Assembly: GCA_035048815.1 (NCBI GenBank)
Contig: JAUCBN010000023.1
Coordinates: forward strand, 3,107,501-3,171,500
DNA from: Abelmoschus esculentus
Taxonomy: Eukaryota > Streptophyta > Magnoliopsida > Malvales > Malvaceae
Direction of reading: 5' to 3'
Length of the DNA stretch: 64,000 nt
The notes beneath the pieces were generated by a model. The model did not search any database. It saw only the letters and a list, made by a program, of their open reading frames with translations, and was not told where the DNA came from. How positions within the stretch are numbered: position 1 is the first letter of the stretch; each line of letters starts with the position of its first letter. The position numbers and the translations under genes were made by a program. Positions 12,060 to 23,592 of this stretch are shown in pieces.

Positions 12060-12626
12060 GACATAAAGATAATTTTAAACCTTAACGTTTATAATTTTAT
12101 CATTTTAATCTTTATTCTTTTTTGGATAAATTTAGCCCATAATCTGTCTTTTTGACAAATATTTTTTTACCTAACATGTTGACTAAACTGTTAAAAATTT
12201 AACGATAATATTGACATGTCATATACATGTGATAATATATTTTAAATAACATAGCATCTAACCTCATCCTACATATACATGACACGTCATCATCGTTAAA
12301 TTTTTAACGATAACGATAAATATATACATGTAAAATACAATTTATTCTAACATAGAATATAAAACAATTAAAATTTAAATAAAATGTTAAAAATTAATAA
12401 AATCTAAAATAAAAGGCTATTGAACATTCTCAAATCTCAAACCTCATTCTCTCTCTATATGACATATTATTACCGTTAAAATTTTAACGATAAAATCATC
12501 ATATTAGTTAAAAATGAGATATTTGTCAAAAAGATATACATTAAGGGCTAAACTTATCTCAAAAAAGAATGAGGGTCAAAATGATAAAAATTATAAACGT
12601 TAAGGGTTAAAATCATCTTTATGCTT
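12060..12626. mobile_element. MITE-like element with about 110-bp terminal inverted repeats
   Basis: The first ~110 bp (ACATAAAGATAATTTTAAAC, then CTTAACGTTTATAATTTTAT) reappear reverse-complemented at 12510-12626. The interior repeats TTTAACGATAA motifs in both orientations. The long TIRs suggest a Mutator-like non-autonomous element. No clear target duplication was found. Confidence 0.7.
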
Positions 12627-13112
12627 AATAATTTATTTATAATGGTCTAAATATGTTGATATTATTAAATTATGGTTAAAATTTTATTTTTATTTTTTAA
12701 AAGTTTAAAATATTAATAAAATAACTTATTTAAATTTTTGTAAATATATTGAGATTATTAAATTTTATTTTTTAGAATATAAAATTATATATTTTAATCT
12801 TTAATTAATTTTATATTTTTCAATATTAAAAAATTAATTTGTATGTTAATAAAAATAAAAAAATGAATGATATTGTTGAATATTTAAATCTAATAAAATT
12901 TAGTACTAGGAAAAAATCTAGTTAAAATATATTATCCAAATTCTTAATTATATAAATTAATTATTATTTGTCTTAACTTTATACTTTAGGAAAAGGTTGA
13001 ATTGTATTTTATAGGAGTGTTGCAGCCCTTCGCGACTCTCATTTTGTTCGACAGAAATATATAGAGAAATGGTAGAGAAAGACACTGAATTAGAGGTTAA
13101 AGATTTTCATAT

Positions 13113-13319
13113 CGGATAAATTATATTATGAACTCTTTTTATCACGTTATTTGTTGTCTCAATCAATCAGATTCATCCATTTCAATTTTTAAGGTAAATC
13201 ATCATTTTTTTCTATATATAATTAATGAGGGGTTGTTATTAGGTAGTGACTTAAAGATAAACGAACTTGATTACATAGATCACGGATGACATAATAAAAA
13301 AGATTCATGATATAATCGT
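13113..13319. mobile_element. MITE, family M1, diverged copy
   Basis: Ends AAATTATATTATGAACTCTT and TTCATGATATAATCG are imperfect inverted repeats, with the shared inner motifs CACGTTATTTGTTG.TCTCAATC and ATCACGGATGACATAAT. Confidence 0.7.
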
Positions 13320-13750
13320 AAAGACTAACTCCAATGTACTGATGTGGAAAAGAAATTATTAAAAATAATCCACATCAATGGGGTAATTGAATTTGGATTA
13401 CATGTGATTACCACCTTTAAGATTTAATAGTGAAGTAATATTTTCGAGTCACATATTAAAATTCAGTGTTAATTTTTGAATAATTTTAAAGTTTGATGAT
13501 ATTTTCAATTCATAAATCATAATTAAATGATATGTAGTTTACCCTTTAAATTGTAAAGACTTAAAATGTTGAAATTAGATAACATGACTTCACATGATAC
13601 ATAAATTAATGAGTAAAAATTTTATGTACTCTAATTATGTTTTTTCATACTCAATCTTAATTTTTAAAATTAAATTTTGAACCCTAACCCTAATTTTTAT
13701 ATCCTAAACCTTAAACCTACACCCTAAAAAATATACCTTACCTTAATGGG

Positions 13751-14008
13751 TAAAAATCATCTGTCTCTTTATGGTGCATCCTTCTGTGCCTCCTTTGAAA
13801 AATTTCTAAAAAATTAAATTTTCAACCCTAACCCTCATTCTATATATCCTAAGCTCTAAACCCTATGCCCTACAAAATACACCCTACCTCTAATTCTCTA
13901 AACCTAACCACAACTCCTAACCTATACTTCGAACTATAAACCCTAAACCTCTAATTTGAAATGGAGGCATGGAAGGAGGTATGAAAAAGAGGTAGATGAT
14001 TTTCATCC
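13751..14008. mobile_element. Telomere-motif MITE (family M2)
   Basis: The left end AAAAATCATCTGTCTCTTTA and the right end (reverse complement GAAAATCATCTACCTCTTTT) are inverted repeats. The interior is made of degenerate CCCTAAACCCTAA words mixed with TTTAAAAATT. Similar units occur at 15815, 18092, 37471, 38915 and 41407, and a truncated piece precedes this one at about 13620. Confidence 0.72.
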
Positions 14009-14323
14009 TACCTTAATTCCCTAAATCATAATCGCAATCACTAACCTTAACCCCTAAACCTTAAACCCACCAATTTAAAGTAGATATTAATACAGACACA
14101 ATCAAAAACAAACGATTAATAACTTAAACTAAGATTTTAACTTAATAGATTTAATGATTGGTATTTAAGTTAGGATTAAAATTTAAAACCCTAAAAACTA
14201 CAATGATTAAAAACGACCAACTTATATATGGACTAATTCTAATAAAAGAAATTGATAAAGTTGGGATTTTCCTCAAAGTCCATATAAATGGATGTAAGAA
14301 TCCTAAAGACAGTAGTAAATCAC

Positions 14324-14331
14324 TATATATA
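14324..14331 (+). promoter_or_regulatory. TATA-box candidate upstream of the CIPK5/25-type gene
   Basis: TATATATA about 320 bp before the start codon, the nearest clear TATA-like run. Weak evidence in such AT-rich DNA. Confidence 0.25.
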
Positions 14332-14644
14332 GAAAGAAAATTACATCCAATCCTACTGTTTTGGTAACATGTCTGGTTTATTTTATGGGAGGTGTAAGAT
14401 TCATGGATTTAGATAGCCTTTAACAGTTATGCAACAAAGAATAAACCAGAATTCATGCCATTTTCAAAGGGGACCAGTATTTGTAGCCAATTGGCATGCT
14501 GCTGAATTTTGAAATAAGCTACCACCACAGGCTTTCTCTCCTCCATTGTTAAAAAAAAACCTTGCTGGGTTTAAGTTTTAAGGATTAATCTCCATTGTTG
14601 AACCTTTGCAGAAGCTTCAGCATTCGTTTTCTCTTTTAACAAGT

Positions 14645-16910
14645 ATGGAGAAGAAAGGGAGAGTCGTAATGCAAAAGTTCGAGCTTGGGAGATTACTAGG
14701 ACAAGGAACATTTGCCAAGGTTTACTATGCAAGAAACACGACAACCGGCCAAAGCCGTGCCATTAAAATCATTGACAAAGAGAAGATAATGAAAGGTGGT
14801 TTAATCGATCAAATTAAACGTGAAATCTCTGTAATGAGACTGGTGAAACACCCCAATGTTGTTCGTTTGTACGAGGTAATGGCAAGCAAGACAAAGATAT
14901 ACTTTGTAATGGAATATGTTAAAGGTGGTGAGCTTTTCAGTAAAGTTGCCAAGGGTAGGCTTAAAGAAGACGATGCCCGAAAGTATTTCCAGCAATTAAT
15001 CGCGGCTGTCGATTATTGCCATAGCCGAGGTGTTTATCACCGTGATTTAAAGCCTGAAAATCTCCTGGTCGATGAAAATGGGAACCTTAAAGTTTCTGAC
15101 TTTGGATTAAGTGCTTTGAGGGAATCGAGGAGACAAGATGGTCTTCTTCATACAACATGTGGAACACCAGCTTATGTTGCTCCTGAAGTTATTGACATGA
15201 AAGGCTACGACGGGGCCAAAGTTGATATCTGGTCTTGTGGGGTCATTCTTTATGTTTTGTTGGCTGGTTTTCTTCCATTTCACGATGAGAATTTGATGGA
15301 ATTGTATAAAAAGATTAGCAGAGGTGAATTCAGATGCCCGCAGTGGTTCCCGCCGGAGGTTCGTAAGCTTCTTTCCAAGATTCTTGACCCTAACCCTAAC
15401 CAACGCATGACGGTTGCTAAGCTTATGGAGAATAGTTGGTTCAAGAAAGGGTATAAACAGATCGACACACCACCGACAACACCCGATCGGGATCGTAATA
15501 AAAACTCGATAATCGAAGATGTTCATGCGGTATTCGACGACTGGTCCTCTTCGACATCGGATGATAGCCAAGGTAATATTCAATTAAAGACATAGTATCA
15601 AAAAAAGCACCTGACTGAATAGTTATTTTGATCTATACGTTTTATTTTAGATTAAAATTATCTTTGTGGATGAAAATTGATAATCAACTGAGCGACGATA
15701 AAAAATTTAAATTGACTTAATAAAGTAACATGTCATAAAAAAATAATTTTATGAAATTATTCTTTTTAAAATTATTCTTTTTGATTGGTGTGTCATTATG
15801 TAAAATTATCACATTTGTCCTCTACTTCTTTCTCATGCCTCCATCCACGTCTCCTATTAAAAATTTTTAAAAAATTGAATTTTAAACCCCAACCATTATT
15901 TTCTATATCTTAAACCCTAACCCCTAAAAATACAACCTACTCCTAATTTCCTAAGCCCTAACCAAAACCCCTAACCTAAAACCCTAAACCCTACATCCTA
16001 CACTCTCTAATTTGAAATGGAGTCACAAATTAAGGCATGAGAAAGAGGTAGACGATTTGCACTCGATATTATTATATCAGCGTGCACTGTCATGTTATTT
16101 CTAATCATTTAATGTTAATTGACTAATAATTTTCATATACAAACTTTTTAACTCATAAAAAATTTTGACGATTAAAATGCTTCAAAATCAAAATATGAAC
16201 TAAAACAACCATTTGATTAAACGTTATAGGTATATTTTGACATTATGATTAAACTAATCTCTTTGTTTTAAAACATTCTAATTTCATCCTGAAATTATAT
16301 ATCTTATTCTATATTAGTCTCTAAACTTTTAAACATTTCAATTACATCCTTAAAATATTGTTATGACACATCGTATTATTACATAAACATCCATGTTTAT
16401 ATGACAATTATTTTTTTATTTATTAACGTGAGATACGATTAGTATTCTAGGGTTCACAACGTTTTATTACTTCCAGGTAATAACCAAGGCTGCCTTGTGA
16501 GCCCCAGTTCTTTCAATGCTTTCGATCTTATTTCACTTTCACAAGGTTTCGATTTATCTGGTTTGTTCGAGGAAGACTTGGATCAAAGGGATTGCTCCCG
16601 GTTTACGAGCAAGAAACCGGCGACCGATATCGTTTCCAAGTTCGAACAAATAGCTCAGAGCGAGTGTTTTCGGATCATGAACAAAGATGGTAAGGTGAAA
16701 TTGCAGGGTGTTAAGGAAGGGAGGAAGGGATTGCTGGCCATTGACGCTGAAATATTCGAGGTTACGCCATCTTTTCATGTGGTGGAGATGACCAAAACAT
16801 CTGGAGATACGTTGGAATATAAGAAATTTTGTAAGCAAGAACTCAAGCCGTCGTTGGAGGACATAGTTTGGACTTGGCAAGGAGCTGAGCAGCAAAGCAT
16901 GGACAGTTAA
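14645..16910 (+). CDS. CIPK5-like: CBL-interacting protein kinase (SnRK3), CIPK5/CIPK25 type
   Basis: Serine/threonine kinase activated by CBL calcium sensors; 453 aa. Exons 14645-15572 and 16477-16910. The ATG at 14645 fits the family's short N-terminus; the in-frame extension upstream begins only at a TTG. Kinase domain: glycine loop LGQGTFAKV (19-27), K41 in AIKII, HRDLKPEN (H132), DFG (D152), activation loop to CGTPAYVAPE. Regulatory part: FNAFDLISLSQGFDLSGLF, the NAF/FISL motif (from 322) that binds CBLs, then a PPI segment (RFTSKKPATDIVSKFE) for PP2C binding, ending in IVWTWQG. CIPK5 and CIPK25 belong to the intron-poor CIPK clade, yet this copy carries a 904-bp intron just before the NAF motif. 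Both splice junctions lie in the same 8-bp word AGGTAATA. All catalytic residues are present, so it should be active. Nearest paralogue uncertain between CIPK5 and CIPK25. Confidence 0.94.
15815..16062. mobile_element. Telomere-motif MITE (family M2) within the CIPK intron
   Basis: Inverted ends around CTACTTCTTTCTCATGCCTC and GGCATGAGAAAGAGGTAGAC bracket CCCTAAACCCTA-rich interior sequence, as in the copy at 13751. Confidence 0.7.
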
Positions 16911-19579
16911 GACAGAAGAAGAGCTGTGTTTTTTTGTCTGAAGTTGTATATGTATGTTGGGAAGTTGTGGGGGAAAATATAATTAATGAAATAATTAATT
17001 GTATTAAAAAATAGTATTTAACGTGGTTCAATTCTTCTGGTCTATTTTTACATTACAAAACAATAAAAATATCAGCCTATTATATTTTTATATAGATAAA
17101 ATTATAAATCTTTCCTACAATGTATTTTAATTTTTATTCGATTAGAGAACGAATCGAGTGAAATAAAAGAAGACTATGTCATATTTGAGTTTTAAAATGC
17201 ACATGTTTACCATGTCTCAAGCCTTTGGTGAAATTGTCCTATAATATATTCGATTCAGACGTCATATTTTGAGTTTTAAATTTAAATTCGATCATAAAAT
17301 TTTTATCTAATTTTATATGTTGACAGTCAATTTCTAAAACTTGTTTAATTTTAATTCAATAAAAGATAAATAATATATGAAACCTATATAATTGAGTTCC
17401 TTTTAAAATTATATTATAAATGTTTAATTTGATTATTTTAAAAATTTAAAATATAAATTACAACATACAATAGAATTTTATAAATACATAACCTAAAAAC
17501 TGAAGTACAATAGGTATTGAAATCCTTCACTAATGGTGTTCTTGCAAGCAATATGTCTGATCTATTAACCTACGAACGAAAATAAAAATTTTAAAAGATA
17601 AATTAACAAAATTCAGTGGATACACAACTACAGAATCATACTTTATGCAAATCATAAATAATAATATGTTATAAAATATGATATCATTGCAAGATAAGTG
17701 ATGACGCTGTCTACCATAATTACCTAAACACATAACAATCAATATCAATCAACAATAATAGTTCACAAAGCCTAATCATACTATACCAAATAAGAGTAAG
17801 ACCAAATTACATAACATCAATACATATACTCTGGGTGAAATTGAATGATATATCATCAAATCATACGCCCTGTGTGAGACTGGTTATATAACATAAAATC
17901 ATACTTCTTGTTCAGAACCATCCTCGAACACATACAGATGAAGCTCGAGTTATATAATACCGGTAACCTTTATCCTCTTAATCTTATCAATGTGTTACAA
18001 CACAATTTTGAAAATTGAGACGAAGCTCGAGTTACATAGTATAGGTTCTCTTGAGGAAGCAATGAATCCAACTCTTTGGCTCAATACATGAGGCAAATCG
18101 TTTTTTTAAATGCCTTCATTTATATCTTCGTTTTAAATTAGAAGATTTAAAGTTTACGGTTAAATATTGTGGTTAAGGTTTAAGGAATTAGGGATATAGT
18201 GTATATTTTAGGGTGTAAGATTTAGAGTTTAGGATATAAAAATTAAGGGTTAGGATTTAAAATTTATTTTTTAAAAAATTTTAATGGGAGACATACTAAA
18301 GAGACAAATAATTTTTCTCCAACGAGACCTCTGAAATGATATTTCTGCCCTAATAAATTATGTTGCAAATGTGGTTGGTAGGGTAAGATCTCAAATTCAA
18401 GTTTATGAAAAATGTCTAAGATTTTATGTATACACAGTGAGCACAAAAATCCCAAATAAAATTGTATAAATAATTAAAAAGTGATTCATATATCGTCGTA
18501 ACCATGAGTTATATTTTTATTTAAAACAAATAATGATTATTTTTAATTTATATTTTAAGTTATTCGAATTTTTAAATGACGGAAGTAAGAAAATATTCCA
18601 ATAGACTGTTCCTAATACTAGTTTGACAATAATTTTAAAAATTAATTTGTCATAAATTGTACAAGTCGATTTAAAAGTACTGCCTTACATGATTTGATAG
18701 AATTTTTTTTATCAAATCAAATGAAAATTTGAGTTAAATGTTATAAAATAAGTGAAATTTTAATAATATTTAAATAAATATTAAAATTTTATAGACTCAA
18801 CGTGTAATTAATCATATTTTTTTTAATATATTCTTTTCTCTTTGATTTAGAATATTATAAACTATTCTCCATCTCAGAAACCCTAAACACCTTAAGCCCT
18901 TCTCTTTTGATGTCGTCGTGGTCGCTGTAGTTTACTGTCCCCGTCCAACCTTCTACTGCAGACGATGAAGAACACATGCTTAGCAAAATTACTTCATTAG
19001 GTGATTGTCTAGAAGTTTGCACATGAAGATAATTAGGCAATAAGGAACTATTGTAGTATGAACCTATCTTCAGTTATTGATATTATTATCAAAAGATTAA
19101 ATCTCTATTTGATTAAACGAATGATTTAAATCATTTTTGTTTCTAAAAATATCTACGAGAGTGAATTTAATAATTAATCTTTTGTCCTCCGATATTCTGA
19201 TTAATACGAGAATTATGTTAAAAAAAATAGTGAAAGTGACCAACTTTAGTTATATTTTAGAATAGTAAAGATGGAGATTCGAGTAAGAAATTTATTGGTT
19301 CTTATTCTACTCCATGAGGTCTTTAGAATGATATCTCGTATGTTCAAAATGGTTGAGTGATGAATAAGAAATTGATGCTCGAAGTAAGAAGGTCGTGAAT
19401 AGAGTAAAGAATAAAACCTCATTATCCGACATGGATGGGATACATGAAGTGGGAAGTGTTTATATATACTTACCCACGTAATTGTTTTAATGACTTAACT
19501 CTTGTGTTGGGGTGCATAATGTGAGCGTTGTAACTGTCTAGACTAGTTTGGCCCTTTGTGGGTTTATGGATATTTTACC
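16911..19579. other. Intergenic, AT-rich with one MITE; no supported gene
   Basis: No frame with family resemblance. A telomere-motif MITE lies at 18092-18322. A slightly GC-richer stretch at 18860-19040 has a 61-codon minus-strand frame containing SSSSAVEGWTG, which I could not assign and do not call a gene. Confidence 0.55.
18092..18322. mobile_element. Telomere-motif MITE (family M2), reverse orientation
   Basis: The interior reads TTAGGGTTTA-like words (AGGGATATAGTGTATATTTT, then AGGGTGTAAG) between ends resembling those of the 13751 copy; the ends are diverged. Confidence 0.6.
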
Positions 19580-19966
19580 CGTTGTTACTTTAAATTTAAT
19601 ATGTTAGTTTGTTGTATTTATGAATTGTCACTTTTAAATTTAGACTTTAAAAATGTTTTATACACTCTTTTAGTATTTTTGGTTAAATTTATTAATTTAT
19701 ATTAATATTAAGCCTTATATAGTATTACTAAATTTTATCTTTAATTAAAAATAAGGTAAGTTTTTTAATGAGCGCTTAACGAGCAACAAGTCGAGCTTAA
19801 CGAGCAACGAGTCGAGTGGAGCAATAAGTTGAGCATGACGAGCACGAGTCGAGCATAATTTTAACGAGCTTAATAAACAACGAGTCGAGTTGAGTAACAA
19901 AATTTTTTAACAAGTACGAGTCGAGCAATACCCAACTCGCGATCGACTCTCTCGATAAGCACCCCT
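19580..19966 (-). mobile_element. AGGGGTGCTTA-type TIR element, 5'-truncated copy
   Basis: It ends CTCGATAAGCACCCCT. It is the reverse-complement relative of the fuller copy at 32561-33098, sharing ACGAGCAACGAGTCGAG repeats and an AT-rich body (TTTAGACTTTAAAAATGTTT). The opposite terminus is not recognisable. Confidence 0.7.
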
Positions 19967-20516
19967 AGTTGTGATTAAATTTTTCCTTAAATTATTTATC
20001 CTTTTTTAATATTTGAGAAGAGTTTCCGTTTTACTTAAATACAACTTAAGAATATTAGATAAGATAAAATTGACTATTCATAGTAAATTTAAATTGGATT
20101 AAAACTCTCACTGACTTGAATGAAACTCTCAGTTTCTAAACACACTAACACTCAAAATCATTTCCTGCTCTCTTTATGAAGGCAATAAAAGCTCGGGATC
20201 TCTGCACCTCAGGAGTGGCAGAAAATCTATCAAACTGTGTTCGTGTAGGCCTACTTATCGTTTTCAAAATCGATTTGATCTAAAATATTTATTTATTTTA
20301 TTTCATACATTTAGTTTTTTTTTCTGTTCTTTAAATAATAATATTTATTTTATTTTATTATCATTTTATTTTTTAGATTAACCACCTATTTTCTAACCAA
20401 TTAAATTCTAATAAATTAAATCAGAAATGAGTGAAGTAAACTTTAATTAATTGTATATATTGAAATAGAATTTCAATACAGAATGGTAGGCCGTGTTATA
20501 TCAAAAGCAGGAGCAG
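19967..20516. other. Intergenic downstream of the polygalacturonase gene
   Basis: AT-rich; no gene or element recognised. Confidence 0.5.
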
Positions 20517-22044
20517 TTAAGGCGGGCAGGGCGGGGGGTTCTGGATGCCGGAGTAGGAAACCTTGACGTTGGTGCAGTTAGAGCTGAAAGGAATGGTGTC
20601 CTGCCCCGTTCCTTCGAACTGTAAGTTTATATCTTTCAGGGAAATGCCTGTGCATGGATTTGCTGCGCTGCAAATCAGTTCTACTGCCACTTTGCTAGCA
20701 GATGTTCCTCTGATGTTCGAGAACTGAACGTCCTGGATACTCACTTTCGAATGCTTACTGCTTCCCCTCTTCCCGTATTCTTGATTTATCAGGATAGGGT
20801 TCTTCACATGTTTCATTACCAGATCGTCGAAGATAATGCCGGAAGCTTGGCTGGGACTATCAGTTTTGTAAGTTTTGATTCTTACACCATTGTCTGTGTC
20901 TGTAAACGAACAATTCCTCACGGTGATGCCGAAAACATCGGCCTCGGAGTCGTAGTGTCCAAGGCTACCGATACTGTTTTAAACCCAACACGAAATGATT
21001 CAGAGTTTATATGATAAATGGCTTGATTGATAGAGATATATAGAATATACCTAATACCGTGTCCGGGACCGCAATCTACGTTCTCGACAGTGATGTTGGT
21101 GGATCCATGGATGATTCCGACACAATCATCACCTGTCCCGATACGGCTGTTAGTTATTCTGACATTGTCAGTTTTGCTAATGTGAATGCCATCGGTGTTG
21201 GGGCTCTCTGCCGGAGCTATTATATTAACATCGTCGATCCTAAGGTTGTTGCAAATACCGATCATAAAATGGAACCCTTTGGCGTTGACAGATTGAATGC
21301 CACTGATGATTGCGTTGTCCACCTTGATGAACTTCAAGCTCTGCAGTTTATACAACACTTCCATTATTATTATTAAATGTTCGGGTTTTAGGCGCAGCCG
21401 CGCAGGGATTTAAATAACGGTCCGTAACGATTCAGCTTACCGCAGGCTGTCGGCTGCAACCTTTGCATTTCGGCTTCCATGTTTTTTCACCTTGTCCGTT
21501 GAAAGTACCCTTTCCACTGACGATCAACCCGTCGATGTTCTGGAACGTGATCCATTCTGCACCTTCGGCTGTCACAGTATTACCCTGTGGCAGAACAGTT
21601 CCGCTGACTTGAACCATCAGCGGAGCTTCGCAGGTGCACGGACCGGAAAACAATATCGATCCGACCACAAATTCCCCTTCAGGGATCACCAGCATTGCCT
21701 TTCCTGGATGATTGCATGCTGCTCTGAATGCCCTAATAAAATTCTTAAAACAACAACAAATATTGCTTAATCAGCATCTTAATCCCAACATGTCCAAAAC
21801 GAAGAATCAAATGTGTTTTCAAAGGTTAAAACCATACAATGGAGCTAGGGGTCTTTCCATCAGCCTTGGCACCATAGTTCAAGACATTAAAAACTTCGAC
21901 ACCGGGGCCGCCGTTACCGGTGGCTACTTCTTTAGCTTGCTCCATTGCTTGATCAGGATTAAACTGGCATAATACTTGAAAATTAGGAAGAACTAAGCCT
22001 AGAACAAGAATGGCAAACATCCCCATTAACCCCATTGATGCCAT
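20517..22044 (-). CDS. Exopolygalacturonase, GH28 family (pollen-type)
   Basis: Secreted pectinase that hydrolyses galacturonic-acid residues of homogalacturonan in the cell wall; 416 aa. Exons on the minus strand: 22044-21833, 21732-21441, 21340-21051, 20973-20517 (1251 nt, in frame). A signal peptide (MASMGLMG..VLCQ, ~1-27) is followed by FNVLNYGAKADGKT. All four GH28 motifs are present: NTDG (216-219, D218), GDD (D239/D240), GHG (261-263, H262) and RIK (296-298). SIGSLGHYDSEADVFGI follows GHG, as usual. The length and the absence of a long propeptide fit plant pollen exopolygalacturonases. The exon 1 donor could be TG|GT (chosen, keeps frame) or four bases upstream (breaks frame). Complete, no frameshift. 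Pollen expression is inferred from family, not seen here. Confidence 0.94.
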
Positions 22045-22113
22045 CTTGTAACTAAGGCCTTTTATTAATTGTTCTTGTTTTCTTTTCGCTTTTTGGTTTG
22101 AATGTTCCTGTGT

Positions 22114-22121
22114 CTTAAATA
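22114..22121 (-). promoter_or_regulatory. TATA-box candidate for the polygalacturonase gene
   Basis: On the minus strand TATTTAAG lies 70 bp upstream of the start codon, in a CTCTCTATTTAAGAC context. Position and sequence suit a plant core promoter. Confidence 0.45.
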
Positions 22122-22784
22122 GAGAGACTAGCTCTAAATAATCTGATGGTTACTTCCTTATCTGCATGTTTTCAGGATTTAAACCAAGACTAAATCCTTA
22201 CCACTAATGTTATCTGAGGATGGACTAAATTGTCGGGAAATTTTGGTTTAGTTGTTGGGTAAACTACGATGGAGACCAATAATTATAGGTAAAGTTATAT
22301 TTGGTTACTTAATTATTAAAAATTACATTTAGGCCACTTAATAATGGATAATGTTACAGTTGGGTCACCCAATTATTAAAGTTACACTTGAGTTGCTCAA
22401 TTATGAGTAAGTTATATTTATGTCACTCTTTATTAATTTATGTATTAGATTAATGAATAATTTCAAAATATTAGTGTTTAAATTTTTAGTTATTTTTTTA
22501 ATCTTTTGTATCAAAATTTATAATCGTAAAAAATATAACTAACTTTAAAGATAAAAGTTGTCATAATATAATAGTAAAAGAATTATCAGTGGTAACTGAT
22601 TACAACTTAAAAGAAGATTATTACAAATTTTAGTGACTGAATTTAATACTTTCAGTGATAATTTATTTTACTAAAAATATATTTTTTTAGTGAAAAGATA
22701 AGTATTGCATCGGTTAAATCCATTAATTTTATTTTATATTCCTTAATTTTTACCAACAAAGTATAAATAATATATGCTGGTGTG

Positions 22785-23090
22785 TTATATCACAATGGTG
22801 ATATTGTAGTGGTTAGTACAATGGTTTTGACCAGTGGTTTATATGTTTTGGAGAAATTATATCATGGATCAGTCTTACCACGTCATTTATGAGACCAATT
22901 AATAGAAACTGTCCACCTCATTATTTTTTAATTTTTTAAGTGAAAATTTACTTGAGAAAAAATTATGACATGAAAAAATAATGAAATAAACAGTTTTTAT
23001 TGGTTGGTCCCATGGACAAATGATGGAACTGACTCATGATATAATTTTTCCTATTCATGGGTTTGATTCCTCTATGCTCAGTCAAACTAA
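22785..23090 (+). repeat. tRNA-like (SINE-type) fragment split by a MITE
   Basis: TAGTGGTTAGTACAATGG resembles a Pol III A box and, beyond the MITE, GGGTTTGATTCC resembles a B box (GGTTCGATTCC). The spacing becomes tRNA-like once the MITE is discounted. Low-confidence reading of a diverged sequence. Confidence 0.35.
22850..23051. mobile_element. MITE, family M1
   Basis: GGAGAAATTATATCATGGAT and its inverted partner CTCATGATATAATTTTTCC bracket about 200 bp that closely resemble the 255-449 copy, including GAAACTGTCCACCTCATTAT. Confidence 0.85.
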
Positions 23091-23592
23091 TTTTGATTCT
23101 TTCTTTTGTTTCTCTCTAATTAAGTGATAACACGTATTATTATTGGATTAAATGATTAATTTAAATTTTTTATTTAAAATTATAATTAAATTAAAATAAT
23201 AAATAAATTATAACGATTAAATATGTAATTTTACAAATTTACTTTATTGACACGTCACCACCATTAACCTTCTCCGTTAGATTTTAATGACAATCACCAA
23301 AATAGGTCGATTTAAGAAGTTGGATGGCCTGATTGATGAGTTCGATAATTTGGTGACCAAATTAGGTATCTCCAATTAGTTGGGTGGTTATTAGAGTAGT
23401 TTACCCTAAATACTATTTTTATAGAAAAATATAAATTATTATTTGATATATAAATTGTGTGTAAAAAAATTTAACCCCAATGTGGCGAAATGATTATAGA
23501 ATAGTTGATTAAAAAAATTTACTACATGGAATAGTTTATCAACATTAGCAACAAAGTCTTAAAAACATTGAACAAGAGAAATGGCTCAAACT

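Larger units (their letters stand above)
22257..23406. mobile_element. Non-autonomous TIR element with GGGTAAACTAC ends, nested insertion inside
   Basis: Ends GGGTAAACTAC (22257) and GTAGTTTACCC (23396-23406) are perfect 11-bp inverted repeats. The interior has repeated clauses such as GTTACACTTGAGTTGCTCAA and an M1 MITE inserted at 22850-23051. No coding capacity. A similar left end occurs at 42501. Confidence 0.75.

Noticed and set aside
13680..14060. CCCTAAA tracts as a true interstitial telomere
   Set aside because: The motifs are degenerate, not in tandem phase, mixed with TTTAAAAATT words, and bounded by inverted ends shared with other copies, so a MITE explains them better.
14606..14644. 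N-terminal extension of the CIPK5/25-type protein
   Set aside because: It begins with TTG, not ATG; the first ATG (14645) matches the usual CIPK N-terminus.
15107..15583. Minus-strand frame of 158 codons opposite the CIPK5/25-type kinase
   Set aside because: The plus-strand frame carries all kinase motifs; the antisense frame has no recognisable domain.
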